Assembly: GCF_000956175.1 (NCBI RefSeq)
Contig: NZ_CP011070.1
Span: 930,001 to 994,000 of the forward strand
Direction: 5' to 3'
DNA from: Nitrosopumilus adriaticus
Lineage (GTDB): Archaea; Thermoproteota; Nitrososphaeria; Nitrososphaerales; Nitrosopumilaceae
DNA length: 64,000 bases
This document shows positions 51,885 to 59,656 of this stretch, in pieces. Both the position numbers and the translations under genes were made by a program. The number at the start of each line of letters is the position of its first letter. Positions within the stretch are counted from its first letter, which is position 1. The notes beneath the pieces are model-generated. The model made no database searches, was not told the DNA's origin, and saw only the letters and a list, made by a program, of their open reading frames with translations.

Positions 51885-52184
51885 ATGCCTTTGACTAATA
51901 ATGTGATCATAAAATTAAATGAGATTACAACTATGGTTGAAGATAAAACAAAACTAACAGAATCCGACATAGATGAAATTAAATCACTTTTTCAAAACCT
52001 TGTTGAAAACAATGAACGTTATGATATAGATGAAATTGAATTTTGGTTTGAAAATGAAGGTAGTTGGACTAGCAGAGAATCCAGAATCAGAATAGTCAAT
52101 TTATCCAGTTACGTCCAAGACAAGTATCAACAAACTGCACATCTGAGAATAATTTCTGATGATGATTGTGGTTGCGGAAATTAA
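51885..52184 (+). CDS. Hypothetical protein
   Basis: A 99-aa acidic protein (MPLTNNVIIKLNEITTMVED, DIDEIEFWFENEGSWTSRES). It ends with a Cys-rich DDDCGCGN, a possible small metal-binding tail. Otherwise helical and unidentified. Its stop overlaps that of the convergent gene at 52181 by 4 bp. Confidence 0.65.
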   Translation: MPLTNNVIIKLNEITTMVEDKTKLTESDIDEIKSLFQNLVENNERYDIDEIEFWFENEGSWTSRESRIRIVNLSSYVQDKYQQTAHLRIISDDDCGCGN

Positions 52185-52405
52185 ATTTCTAATTGTTCTA
52201 ATAGTCTTCCTACAATCTTTGCGTTTTCTGTTCTTTCGCTCATTATTTCTTTTAGGCGAGTTTCATTTTTTGTATCTTCTGAAATTATCTTAAAATATTC
52301 TTCATCAAGATCATTGTTTGCTTGCAATCTTTTAATTACTTCAAATAATACCCCTATCACTTGTTTTTGAGCCTCAATTAATTCATCTTTACTTCGTTCA
52401 GACAT
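52181..52405 (-). CDS. Hypothetical helical small protein
   Basis: A 74-aa soluble, all-helical protein (MSERSKDELIEAQKQVIGVL, ERTENAKIVGRLLEQLEI), coiled-coil-like. It starts six bp after the stop of the HD-domain gene, so the two are co-transcribed. No family is recognised. Confidence 0.65.
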   Translation of the reverse strand: MSERSKDELIEAQKQVIGVLFEVIKRLQANNDLDEEYFKIISEDTKNETRLKEIMSERTENAKIVGRLLEQLEI

Positions 52406-52411
52406 TTTCAA

Positions 52412-52945
52412 TTAATTATCATTAATGATCTGTGTAAATAATTCTTTTAATTTTTCATCATCAAGATCTTTTTTTGCTGATTCAAAAAACGATTCTAATT
52501 TTTCTGTTGAATGACCTTTCTTTTCATATGTCTTAGCTTGTAGCGCCATCTCCAATTTATCAATTTGATGTACCAGTTTTGATTCGGGTGAAATATGTTC
52601 TTGATACTCCCTCCAAATTTCAGAATATTTTGTTTTAATATTTTCAGGCAAGTCTTGAATTATTTTGGTAAATGCATCATTTTCCAATTCTTTCTTTTTT
52701 TCTTTGTTTAATTGATTGGGAGTAAAATCTCCGATTTGTGATTCAGCCAAATCATGAATTAATATCATCTTGAGAATTTTTTCTGAATTGTAATCGTTCA
52801 TGTCCGAAACTACCATACCCATTACTGCCATAGAATACGAATGATCTGCAACGGATTCGGGGTTTTCCATAGATAGTTTATCTATCCATCCTTGTCTTGA
52901 AACATTTTTTAGATTTGCAGCGTTTTTTAAAAAATCTAATATCAT
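52412..52945 (-). CDS. HD-domain phosphohydrolase (YfbR/HDDC2-like)
   Basis: A 177-aa HD-fold hydrolase. The metal ligands are visible: His35 in SVADHSYSMAVMG, His64-Asp65 in MILIHDLAESQIGDF, and a late Asp in LVHQIDKLEMAL. YfbR/HDDC2 homologues are 5'-nucleotidases acting on deoxyribonucleoside monophosphates, a plausible but unproved activity here. The small helical gene follows on the same strand. Confidence 0.9.
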   Translation of the reverse strand: MILDFLKNAANLKNVSRQGWIDKLSMENPESVADHSYSMAVMGMVVSDMNDYNSEKILKMILIHDLAESQIGDFTPNQLNKEKKKELENDAFTKIIQDLPENIKTKYSEIWREYQEHISPESKLVHQIDKLEMALQAKTYEKKGHSTEKLESFFESAKKDLDDEKLKELFTQIINDN

Positions 52946-53021
52946 TGATTTTTATTAATTAAGATTCTACTAATGAATTTTCATATTTTTCGAATAACAT
53001 AATAGTTAATCCCGACATGAA

Positions 53022-53564
53022 ATGTTGTTGAAAATATATACGAAAACAGGAGATGACGGCAACACTGGCGTTCAAGGTAATTTGCGAATATCCAAATCAC
53101 ATCCTAGAATTATTGCATATGGGACAGTCGATGAAGCCAATGCCGCATTGGGTATTGTCTTAACAAATTCATTAGATGAAGATATAGCTAATATTTTGAC
53201 ATTAGTCCAAAATGAGTTATTTTTGGTAGGAGCTGATCTTTCAAATCCCAATCTAAATGACATAAAAAACAGAGTTTCATTGGAAATGATTCAAAATTTA
53301 GAATCAACTATTGACAAATTTGAATCAGAGTTACCGCCTTTGACAAATTTTATCTTGCCGGGAGGAGATATCGCAGCTTCTCAACTGCATTATGTAAGAA
53401 CTATTGTTAGAAGGGCAGAAACACACGTAGTCCAATTGAGTGAAAAAAATGAAATCAATTCAAACTGTATTATCTATCTAAATAGATTATCTGACTTTCT
53501 TTTTGTGGTTAGTCGTTTAATCAATAAAAGAAAAAATAGAGATGACATTCTCTGGAAGATCTAA
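53022..53564 (+). CDS. Cob(I)alamin adenosyltransferase (PduO type)
   Basis: A 180-aa PduO-family enzyme that transfers the adenosyl group of ATP to cob(I)alamin. The N-terminal ATP loop MLLKIYTKTGDDGNTGVQGN, IIAYGTVDEANAALGIV, and the Arg motif TIVRRAETHVVQLSE are all present. Needed for adenosylcobalamin, and so for methylmalonyl-CoA mutase-type enzymes; the epimerase-like gene at 57691 and CbtBA fit the same pathway. ATG 53022 chosen. Confidence 0.93.
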   Translation: MLLKIYTKTGDDGNTGVQGNLRISKSHPRIIAYGTVDEANAALGIVLTNSLDEDIANILTLVQNELFLVGADLSNPNLNDIKNRVSLEMIQNLESTIDKFESELPPLTNFILPGGDIAASQLHYVRTIVRRAETHVVQLSEKNEINSNCIIYLNRLSDFLFVVSRLINKRKNRDDILWKI

Positions 53565-53607
53565 AAAGACAAACTTTAATTCCTCAACTGATTGCATTTT
53601 TCTAAGT

Positions 53608-53681
53608 GCCAGGGTAGCTCAGCCTGGGAGAGCACTCGGCTGAAGACCGGGCTGTCGCGCGTTCAAATCTCGCCCCTGGCA
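53608..53681 (+). tRNA. tRNA-Phe (GAA)
   Basis: Cloverleaf readable by eye: acceptor GCCAGGG/CCCTGGC, D-arm GCTCAGCCTGGGAGAGC, anticodon stem CTCGG/CCGGG with loop CTGAAGA (anticodon GAA), and T-arm around GTTCAAATC. The T-stem, read GCGCG/CTCGC, carries one apparent C-T mismatch. Discriminator A at 53681; no encoded CCA and no intron. Confidence 0.95.
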
Positions 53682-53763
53682 TTGACCTTTTTGTAATATT
53701 CAAAGCATAGAATTAGATCCTAAACTCCAATATGCTTAAGTTTAGAATTATCAGATTACAGTC

Positions 53764-53952
53764 ATGACAGATAATGAAGAAAAACCTGACAAATATGAGA
53801 CAATAATAATTGAATCAAAAGTTAGGGAAGGGATTTTTCATAAAGTTGTCAAGGATTTGGAAAGTGGAAAAGCTGTTTCCTGTTCTTGCAAATGCTGGAG
53901 TAAGGGGAAAAAGCCTTGTGTGGGTATGAGAACAGTAGGTTTTGATAGTTAG
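53764..53952 (+). CDS. Small Cys-cluster protein (62 aa)
   Basis: MTDNEEKPDKYETIIIESKV, then VSCSCKCWSKGKKPCVGMRT: four Cys within 15 residues (C-x-C-x-C-x8-C), a small metal-binding end. Acidic N-terminus. TATA-like tatgcttaagttt (53731-53743) sits about 22-26 bases upstream of the ATG, so the transcript is nearly leaderless. Confidence 0.65.
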   Translation: MTDNEEKPDKYETIIIESKVREGIFHKVVKDLESGKAVSCSCKCWSKGKKPCVGMRTVGFDS

Positions 53953-53967
53953 TAGCACTCATGCTCT

Positions 53968-53988
53968 TGAGAACAGACAATATGCTTA
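53968..53988 (+). promoter_or_regulatory. Repeated promoter module, copy 1
   Basis: TGAGAACAGACAATATGCTTA, matched in 20 of 21 bases at 54263-54283. It includes the TATA-like tatgcttaag core also seen at 53731. It precedes the coiled-coil gene at 54029. Confidence 0.5.
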
Positions 53989-54028
53989 AGTTCAATATTC
54001 TGATATGAAGAACATTAGTTGAGCATCT

Positions 54029-54256
54029 ATGAATTTTATCACAAAAAAAGTCTTGGAATTTCAATACAAAAAATTAGACGATTCTAAAAAAAGACTTAAT
54101 CAACATTTAGAAAAAAGAGATTCTTTGATAAATTCCGATTCTGACTCTAAAAAAGAAATTGAGAAAATAGAAAAATACATTGGTATTTGGAATAAAAATA
54201 TTCAAAAAATAGAAAAAGAAATCAAAAAAATTGAAGAAAAGAATCTTAGACTATGA
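54029..54256 (+). CDS. Hypothetical coiled-coil small protein
   Basis: A 75-aa charged coiled-coil protein (MNFITKKVLEFQYKKLDDSK, DSDSKKEIEKIEKYIGIWNK). Heptad-like spacing of I/L residues is clear. No family is recognised. It has its own promoter module at 53968. Confidence 0.6.
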   Translation: MNFITKKVLEFQYKKLDDSKKRLNQHLEKRDSLINSDSDSKKEIEKIEKYIGIWNKNIQKIEKEIKKIEEKNLRL

Positions 54257-54262
54257 TTTTTT

Positions 54263-54283
54263 TGAGAACAGACAACATGCTTA
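54263..54283 (+). promoter_or_regulatory. Repeated promoter module, copy 2
   Basis: TGAGAACAGACAACATGCTTA, one base different from 53968-53988. It overlaps the end of the coiled-coil gene and lies 23 bases before the ATG at 54306, the normal distance for a leaderless transcript. Confidence 0.5.
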
Positions 54284-54305
54284 TTTTCATAAACATTATG
54301 AACAT

Positions 54306-54458
54306 ATGATGAGGGAAAAGAAAGTAATAAAAGAAAAATTTTGTATGTGCTGTAAATCAAAGGAAAACCTACAAGCTAGTATTAATCTCCTAAGCAATCC
54401 TGCCTATCTTTGTAGCAAATGCATATCAAATTATGATCGTTTGAAAAAGAAAAAATAA
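54306..54458 (+). CDS. Zinc-ribbon micro-protein (50 aa)
   Basis: MMREKKVIKEKFCMCCKSKE, then LSNPAYLCSKCISNYDRLKK: C-x2-C pairs 20 residues apart, a zinc ribbon. I choose ATG 54306 because a promoter module ends 23 bp before it; a longer frame from TTG 54231 overlaps the previous gene and adds an uncertain extension. Confidence 0.6.
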   Translation: MMREKKVIKEKFCMCCKSKENLQASINLLSNPAYLCSKCISNYDRLKKKK

Positions 54459-54489
54459 GGAAATTTCTTTATTGTCCAATTCTACACCA

Positions 54490-55539
54490 TCATAAACCAT
54501 TTTTGGGTATTTTGATGGTAAATGTAGTTGGGTTGTTAGTTACTTCAATTGAGCCGTGATGCATTTCTAAAAATTGTCTACATGTGGCCAATCCCAAACC
54601 AGTACCTGAATCCTTTGTGGTAAACATTGGTTCAAAAATTTCTTCAAGATTTTTCTCAGGAATTCCAGGTCCTGAATCAGTAATTTTGATTATTGCAAAA
54701 TCTGCATATTCATCAAGGGTGATATTTACTTCACCTACTTCTCCTTTAACGCCAATTGCCTGAACAGCATTTTGTGTAATGTTTGTAATGATGCCTCTAA
54801 TTTTTACCATGTCGCATCGAAGAACACAAGGTTTGAGTGATGAATTTAATTTAATCCCGGTAGGGAATTTTACTTCATTGATAGAATTTTTAATGATTTC
54901 TTGCAAATCGCAGGCAATTATTCTAAGTTCAGGTGTTCTGATAAAGCTCAGCACATCCGTGATTTGGTTTGTAATGTTGGAAATGGCTTCCTCCATATTC
55001 AGTATTGAATTTGTTAAAACAAGATCTTCATGGTTTTTTTGTTTTACCTTCATCAATTCGATTTGAGATTGTAAGATGGTTAACGGATTTCTAATATCAT
55101 GTGCCATTTTTGAAGAAAGTTTTCCAATCATTTCAAGCCTATTTTCTTCAAATTTATTGAATTCTTTGGAAAAAGTTTCATCAAGTTGTTTTTGAGTTTT
55201 GGTAAGTGTTGATTTTGCTTTTTTGAGTGATTGTGCTTTGATAGTTAATTTTTGTTTTGTAATTTGATGTGATTTTTTTGCTTGTTCAATTTGTTGATTA
55301 ATAACAATCAATTTTTTGCCCGTCTCATCTAGTTCTTCATCATCTATAGAAGTTAGTTCAATCTGTGTTTCATTTGATTGTTCTACATCCGAAAAATCAC
55401 TTTTCTTTACTTTATCTTTCGATTGAATAGTCTTTTGATGGCTAATTTCGGCTGGTTTTGACCTTTTGAAGAACACTGTCTTCTGGGGTGCATTCATAGG
55501 GTCATTTTCGGAATTTTCCCTATGCATAAATTTTCTCAT
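54490..55539 (-). CDS. Sensor histidine kinase (cytoplasmic)
   Basis: A 349-aa kinase without transmembrane segments. A polar N-terminus (about 1-90) precedes a coiled coil; the phospho-acceptor H-box is KMAHDIRNPLTILQSQIELM, followed by the N-box region ITNITQNAVQAIG, and G-boxes DSGPGIPEKNL and TGLGLATCRQFLEMHHGSI. It probably senses a cytoplasmic signal or partner. The response regulator at 55918 is about 380 bp away on the same strand and may be its partner. Confidence 0.9.
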   Translation of the reverse strand: MRKFMHRENSENDPMNAPQKTVFFKRSKPAEISHQKTIQSKDKVKKSDFSDVEQSNETQIELTSIDDEELDETGKKLIVINQQIEQAKKSHQITKQKLTIKAQSLKKAKSTLTKTQKQLDETFSKEFNKFEENRLEMIGKLSSKMAHDIRNPLTILQSQIELMKVKQKNHEDLVLTNSILNMEEAISNITNQITDVLSFIRTPELRIIACDLQEIIKNSINEVKFPTGIKLNSSLKPCVLRCDMVKIRGIITNITQNAVQAIGVKGEVGEVNITLDEYADFAIIKITDSGPGIPEKNLEEIFEPMFTTKDSGTGLGLATCRQFLEMHHGSIEVTNNPTTFTIKIPKNGL

Positions 55540-55917
55540 GATTTTGTATATCTAATTTCAAATATGAGGAGTCAGATGTTCAAATTATACAAACACTGAT
55601 GATATGGTCAATACATCTATTCACTATTTTAATAGCATAATATGATAATATGGTGAGAAAATGATTGAAAACTTATCCAAAATCATCTATTATTACATAG
55701 AAAATAAGATATGCCTAATTCAAATTTATAGTTGTAATCTTTATTTTTTTAAAATATTAAAAATACAATAACAACTCATAGGTCATTAAAGACATCATTC
55801 AAGATTCAAGCACGATGAATGCATTATTTTTATTTTCTGAATTTTATTATTAATTTATTTAACATTTTGAAATTTATTTATGTTTAGATAATTACAGAAA
55901 AAATTCTTTTGAAAACA
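55540..55917. other. 378-bp AT-rich intergenic region, no gene seen
   Basis: Between the histidine kinase start and the response regulator stop. Very AT-rich, with short T and A runs. I checked both strands and saw only a 36-aa frame (MIENLSKIIYYYIENKICLI and on) of poor composition, and no clear hairpin. It probably holds the kinase promoter. Confidence 0.6.
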
Positions 55918-56520
55918 CTAGAGTATTATTTCATAATGTTTGCCCATCTCTTGAATGTCTACTGCTTTCTTCAAAAGTTCTTTTGTTTTCTGATCAGTAT
56001 TGGCACTTAATTCAAATCTACCTGATTTATCAATGTTAACAACATGTCCATGATATGTTCCTTTGTATAATAGAGGTTTGTCTATGTGTATTGTTGGTAG
56101 CGGCTCTTTGAATTTACATTCTTTTTTTGCCTGATTATTTTTTGATACAAATTGCTTTGTAACTGCCATTACAATAGCTCCCGGTTGAAATGGTTTTATA
56201 ATAAAGTCTTTTGCTCCCCCGTTGATTGCATCTTCTACTAATTCTTTGTTTTCTCTTGTTGATGCAACTATGATGCGTGCATTAGGATCATAATTTATGA
56301 TTGTCTTAATGGCTTTTATTCCGTCAACATTTGGCATCATAATGTCCATTATTACGATATCTGGCTCGTAATTGACATATTGAGAAACACCATCTCTTCC
56401 ATCAACTGCTTCATAATAGTAATACCCGATTTCGGCATCATTGAGAACATACCTGATTTTCTCTCTAAATGCTCTTGAATCATCAACTATGAGAATTTTA
56501 CAATAACGTAATTCAGCCAA
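55918..56520 (-). CDS. Response regulator with receiver domain
   Basis: A 200-aa protein: receiver domain at about 8-125 with KILIVDDSRAFREKIRYVLN, the phospho-acceptor Asp in DIVIMDIMMPNVDGIKAIKT, the Thr/Ser in RIIVASTREN and the Lys in DFIIKPFQPG. The C-terminal 75 residues (YHGHVVNIDKSGRFELSANT and on) are not a known output domain. TTG 56520 chosen as start since no ATG precedes the receiver. A partner for the kinase at 54490 is plausible. Confidence 0.88.
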   Translation of the reverse strand: MAELRYCKILIVDDSRAFREKIRYVLNDAEIGYYYYEAVDGRDGVSQYVNYEPDIVIMDIMMPNVDGIKAIKTIINYDPNARIIVASTRENKELVEDAINGGAKDFIIKPFQPGAIVMAVTKQFVSKNNQAKKECKFKEPLPTIHIDKPLLYKGTYHGHVVNIDKSGRFELSANTDQKTKELLKKAVDIQEMGKHYEIIL

Positions 56521-56559
56521 TTTACTTATCTTTATTTTCAAATAAATTTGGTAAAACAA

Positions 56560-56870
56560 ATTGTTTGTAATTTTTTACAAACAATTACCCGTCTGAATTA
56601 CTTTAGTATCGTTCAATCTGGGTGTTTCCTTTTATCAGCCAGAAATTTGGGATGCGGAATGACTGGACCAACAACAGATCTAACGGTTTGGAAATAGAAA
56701 AATTATCTTAACAGGCCCCAAGACATTTTTTTAAATTCTAATGATGATTTTCATCATCTTGAAATGAACGGCACTGAAAAACCATAAAAATAACAATGCA
56801 TGAATTTTTGAAATAAATTTAATCATACAAAATCTTTAAAAACAAGGCAAACTCTTGTTTTTCGACATTC
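56560..56870. other. 311-bp intergenic region with leader hairpin
   Basis: No gene seen. A gatgattttcatcatc hairpin lies at about 56742-56757, and a 9-bp inverted repeat, aaaaacaag (56838-56846) with cttgttttt (56854-56862), lies just before the ATG at 56871. A TATA-like aatctttaaaa (56831-56841) overlaps the first arm. Confidence 0.5.
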
Positions 56871-57170
56871 ATGGCTGAAAAAAAAGCAGCAAAAAAAGCA
56901 ACAGCAAAAAAAACTACTGCTAAACCAAAATCTAAAGCAAAAGTTAAAACAAAAACCCCCAAGACTGCAAAAACTACAAAATCAAAAGCAAAAACTACAA
57001 AATCAAAAGCAAAAACTACAAAATCGAAGGGTAAAAAACCAAAAGATGAACCAATCGGCGACATGGGTATTGTTATTGTCGATGATGATATAGAAATTGA
57101 TCAAGAGAAGGTTAATGAAGAAAGAAGGGCATATCTCGAGGAAGCAAGATCTCAAGAAGCCTTTGACTAG
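56871..57170 (+). CDS. Lys/Ala-rich histone-H1-like protein
   Basis: A 99-aa protein. Residues 1-60 are a very basic, disordered tail with AKKATAKKTTAKPKSKAKVK and repeated KAKTTKSK units, like the C-terminal tail of histone H1 or bacterial HctB. Residues 61-99 are acidic (DEPIGDMGIVIVDDDIEIDQ, then EKVNEERRAYLEEARS) and could be a small globular element. DNA compaction or RNA binding by the tail is an inference. Internal 21-bp repeats encode the tail. Confidence 0.8.
   Translation: MAEKKAAKKATAKKTTAKPKSKAKVKTKTPKTAKTTKSKAKTTKSKAKTTKSKGKKPKDEPIGDMGIVIVDDDIEIDQEKVNEERRAYLEEARSQEAFD
56970..57030. repeat. 21-bp tandem repeats in the Lys-rich gene
   Basis: The 21-bp unit aaaactacaaaatcaaaagc+a occurs at 56970-56990 and 56991-57011, with a partial third copy to about 57030. 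Each unit encodes seven residues (KTTKSKA). Confidence 0.8.
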
Positions 57171-57204
57171 GAATCTTTATCCGATCCTTTGATGTATACT
57201 ATGT

Positions 57205-57444
57205 ATGCGTGCTTTATGCCTGATAACAGTCAAACCCGGAAAGGTTGATTCGGTAGTAGCCATATTAAAGAAAAAAAGAAAGATTGTAAAGCAAATTATG
57301 GTTGTTACAGGAAGAGCAGACATTAGTGTACTTTTACAAGGAAATATTGATGAAATTAATGGAATGGTAATTGATTTTAAAAAAATAAAAGATATCGTTA
57401 CTACTGAGACCCTAATCGAGGTGGAGGTGAATTTAGGATGGTGA
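57205..57444 (+). CDS. Stand-alone Lrp/AsnC ligand-binding (RAM) domain, copy 1
   Basis: A 79-aa alpha/beta sandwich of the Lrp/AsnC effector-domain type (MRALCLITVKPGKVDSVVAI, IDEINGMVIDFKKIKDIVTT, ETLIEVEVNLGW). There is no helix-turn-helix. Such SRP/RAM proteins can bind amino acids or modulate full-length Lrp regulators. The next gene begins in its last codons. Confidence 0.8.
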   Translation: MRALCLITVKPGKVDSVVAILKKKRKIVKQIMVVTGRADISVLLQGNIDEINGMVIDFKKIKDIVTTETLIEVEVNLGW

Positions 57445-57656
57445 GAGCAATAATTTTAGTAAAATCTCCCAAAAAACTCATTGCTGCCAGACTAAGAAAA
57501 ATCACATCAATATCTGATTCATTTCCAACAAGCGGTCAATTTGATGCCGTCGCCATAGTTGATGTTCAAGAACTTAGCGAGATAAAAGAAGTGGCCACAG
57601 TTATTCAAAAAATTAGCGGTGTTGAGAGGACTGAAACCATGGTGGAAGTTCAATGA
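57438..57656 (+). CDS. Stand-alone Lrp/AsnC ligand-binding (RAM) domain, copy 2
   Basis: A 72-aa protein of the same fold (MVRAIILVKSPKKLIAARLR, QFDAVAIVDVQELSEIKEVA). ATG 57438 overlaps copy 1 by 7 bp, and GGAGGTG at 57424-57430 is a strong ribosome site, so the pair is translated together. A heterodimer of the two is a reasonable idea. Confidence 0.8.
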   Translation: MVRAIILVKSPKKLIAARLRKITSISDSFPTSGQFDAVAIVDVQELSEIKEVATVIQKISGVERTETMVEVQ

Positions 57657-57690
57657 CAATGGATTTAAACAACTTTGAGATAGACTAACT

Positions 57691-58104
57691 GTGAATATCA
57701 AAAAAGTGGGAAATGTCATATTGGCTGTAAAAGACATAGACAAATCCATACAGTTCTATCATGAACTAATAGGACTACCAATCAAAAATCAAAGAAGATC
57801 TTGGGTTGATTTAGGTACTACTGGAGCCATGTTGAGCTTGCATCCAGCATCATTGACTGCACAGCATGTTGGAAGTTCCATCGATAATGGAATTACAATA
57901 GGATTTCTTGTAGGCGATGTTCAATCAGCAATTGATGAATTAAAAGAAAAAGGAGTTAGAATTCATCGCGATATTGTTGAACGTGAAGCAGGAAAAAATG
58001 CAGTAATTTTAGATCCTGATGACTATCTTATCTCATTGTTTGAGCCAAACTTTGCAGATAAAGAACAACAAACTGGCGGATACCACGGATTTACACCATC
58101 TTAG
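57691..58104 (+). CDS. VOC-family protein, methylmalonyl-CoA epimerase-like
   Basis: A 137-aa vicinal-oxygen-chelate fold (VGNVILAVKDIDKSIQFYHE, MLSLHPASLTAQHVGS, GITIGFLVGDVQSAIDELKE). It resembles glyoxalase and methylmalonyl-CoA epimerase; the latter would fit the B12-linked propionyl/succinyl branch, but key residues cannot be confirmed by eye. The likely start is GTG 57691. Confidence 0.75.
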   Translation: MNIKKVGNVILAVKDIDKSIQFYHELIGLPIKNQRRSWVDLGTTGAMLSLHPASLTAQHVGSSIDNGITIGFLVGDVQSAIDELKEKGVRIHRDIVEREAGKNAVILDPDDYLISLFEPNFADKEQQTGGYHGFTPS

Positions 58105-58180
58105 ATTATCTTTTTCAGACAAAGATTAATCTGAATCTTTTATTTTTCAAAAATTTCCTGTTTGAATTAATTTTTTAATA

Positions 58181-58492
58181 TTATCGCCCTGGTCTTTTAA
58201 AACCTTGTTTAATATTACAATTATCTGCAGACGATTTTTGGAATTTTTTATCTGCAGGGATGTTTTTATTTTTTAATTTTTCAGGGAGTTCCTCCTGATT
58301 GATTATGAAAACTTTCTTTAGATGTGATTTCTGTTTGTAGTCACCATAAATGATGTTGGTTGGAGATGATTTTTTATCTGAATGAGGTTTTTTATTTTTT
58401 AATTTTTCAGGATTTTTCTTTGTCCACAAAATGTTTCCCATGTTATTGGAGGATGATTTTGCTATGTTGTAATCTCCTAAATATTTATTCAT
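58181..58492 (-). CDS. Hypothetical Lys-rich protein with internal repeat
   Basis: A 103-aa basic, low-complexity protein. The motif PEKLKNKKPHSDKK returns as PEKLKNKNIPADKK, and the DNA behind it repeats over about 22 bp (58263-58284 and 58389-58410). No family is recognised. It may be disordered. Confidence 0.55.
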   Translation of the reverse strand: MNKYLGDYNIAKSSSNNMGNILWTKKNPEKLKNKKPHSDKKSSPTNIIYGDYKQKSHLKKVFIINQEELPEKLKNKNIPADKKFQKSSADNCNIKQGFKRPGR

Positions 58493-58527
58493 AATAATTC
58501 AAAATTCCAATTCTTAACAAAAAACAA

Positions 58528-58914
58528 CTAGATTACTTTTTTAATAGATGCGATAATTTTCTCTAAACCTTTTTCTTTTCTGTCAATAGAAACATAAAAT
58601 GTTACATTATTTTTTTGTAATATTACAATTGTAACTTTTTGATGTTGTAAAATCACATGTTCTAGTTTTCCAACTGTGCTTACAGTTTCTTTTCTTAAAG
58701 ACATTAATGTAGAAATTATGAAGAATTCATTCTTTACTTGTTCAGATTTTAGTAGTGGTTTGAGATTGGGTTTAACCATACCTGTTAATGTTCTGCCATA
58801 TGCATTAACAACTCCCGCATATCTGACGCTATTAGATATTTTCAGAATACTTTGACATTGTTTTCTATATTTTATTACAGTATCTTTCCATTTGTCAGCA
58901 GGAGTTTTAACCAT
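58528..58914 (-). CDS. DUF6659-like / roadblock-fold protein, second copy
   Basis: A 128-aa paralogue of the gene at 14319. It shares the order: start helix, VRYAGVVNAYGRTLTGMVKP, a long helix with EQVKNEFFIISTLMSLRKET, and the sheet LEHVILQHQKVTIVILQKNN. Function unknown. It is on the same strand as its neighbours at 58181 and 58979. Confidence 0.7.
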   Translation of the reverse strand: MVKTPADKWKDTVIKYRKQCQSILKISNSVRYAGVVNAYGRTLTGMVKPNLKPLLKSEQVKNEFFIISTLMSLRKETVSTVGKLEHVILQHQKVTIVILQKNNVTFYVSIDRKEKGLEKIIASIKKVI

Positions 58915-58978
58915 AAAGCGATTTGATTAACGAAACTAATAAGGATTCTTACTGAAATTCAGAACTGAAAATTTTATT

Positions 58979-59356
58979 TTAATGATTTTTAGGTTTTGAT
59001 TCTTTATCCAATTTTTTCTTTAATTCCAAATTTTCTTTTAATAATTTATCATTTTCATTTTGAAGTGTTTCTATAGAATTCTGTCTAGTGTATAGTGGGT
59101 GTCCTGGTGGAATAATTCCAGAACTCATTGTTAGTAATCCAGCAGCATGTTGCTGATAGAATTGTTGGAATCCCTGAAGTTTTTGGTTAATTGTACCTGC
59201 ATTCTTTAGAAATTGTTCTTTCATAGGATTTTGGTGAATTTTGAACATTGGGTTTGCAATGCCTGGAGGCAATCGAGGGAATTGAAATGCCATGTGAGGA
59301 ATGTTTGGATTTAATCCGTAAAGGTCTTGCAAGTGTTTTATTGCTATATCATCCAC
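58979..59356 (-). CDS. Hypothetical protein with C-terminal coiled coil
   Basis: A 125-aa protein: a Pro/Gln-rich middle (QFPRLPPGIANPMFKIHQNP, FQQFYQQHAAGLL) and a coiled-coil end (ETLQNENDKLLKENLELKKK). No domain is recognised. Oligomerisation through the coiled coil is the only safe inference. Confidence 0.65.
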   Translation of the reverse strand: MDDIAIKHLQDLYGLNPNIPHMAFQFPRLPPGIANPMFKIHQNPMKEQFLKNAGTINQKLQGFQQFYQQHAAGLLTMSSGIIPPGHPLYTRQNSIETLQNENDKLLKENLELKKKLDKESKPKNH

Positions 59357-59493
59357 ACAAATTGCTTGAATTTGCCATATTTCTGCATTACTTTAGGCGT
59401 TTGATATACTGTTTTGTAAAACCTCGGGCGTTTTTGCTCAAATTGAGCTGATCGCTGATCCTTATAGATTCGGTATTTTGATCGCAATTACGT

Positions 59494-59640
59494 ATGATTG
59501 ATTCGAATAAGACATGTCTAAAATGTAAAAAAGACATCAAAGAGAAAGATCTTCATAAAATTGTAATTTATGTTGTTCAAGAAAAATTTACCGAACATCA
59601 TTATGAGCATGTTGAATGCCCTGACAAATTCACCGTTTAA
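59494..59640 (+). CDS. Cys/His micro-protein (48 aa)
   Basis: MIDSNKTCLKCKKDIKEKDL, then EKFTEHHYEHVECPDKFTV: C-x2-C followed by several His and a third Cys, giving a possible single zinc site. The ATG at 59494 starts it; the stop (59638-59640) is convergent with the cyclase stop. Confidence 0.55.
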   Translation: MIDSNKTCLKCKKDIKEKDLHKIVIYVVQEKFTEHHYEHVECPDKFTV

Positions 59641-59656
59641 GATTATTAAAAAAATG

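Noticed and set aside
55666-55776. 36-aa frame MIENLSKIIYYYIENKICLI and on
   Set aside because: Very AT-rich composition in an AT-rich gap with no ribosome site; likely chance.
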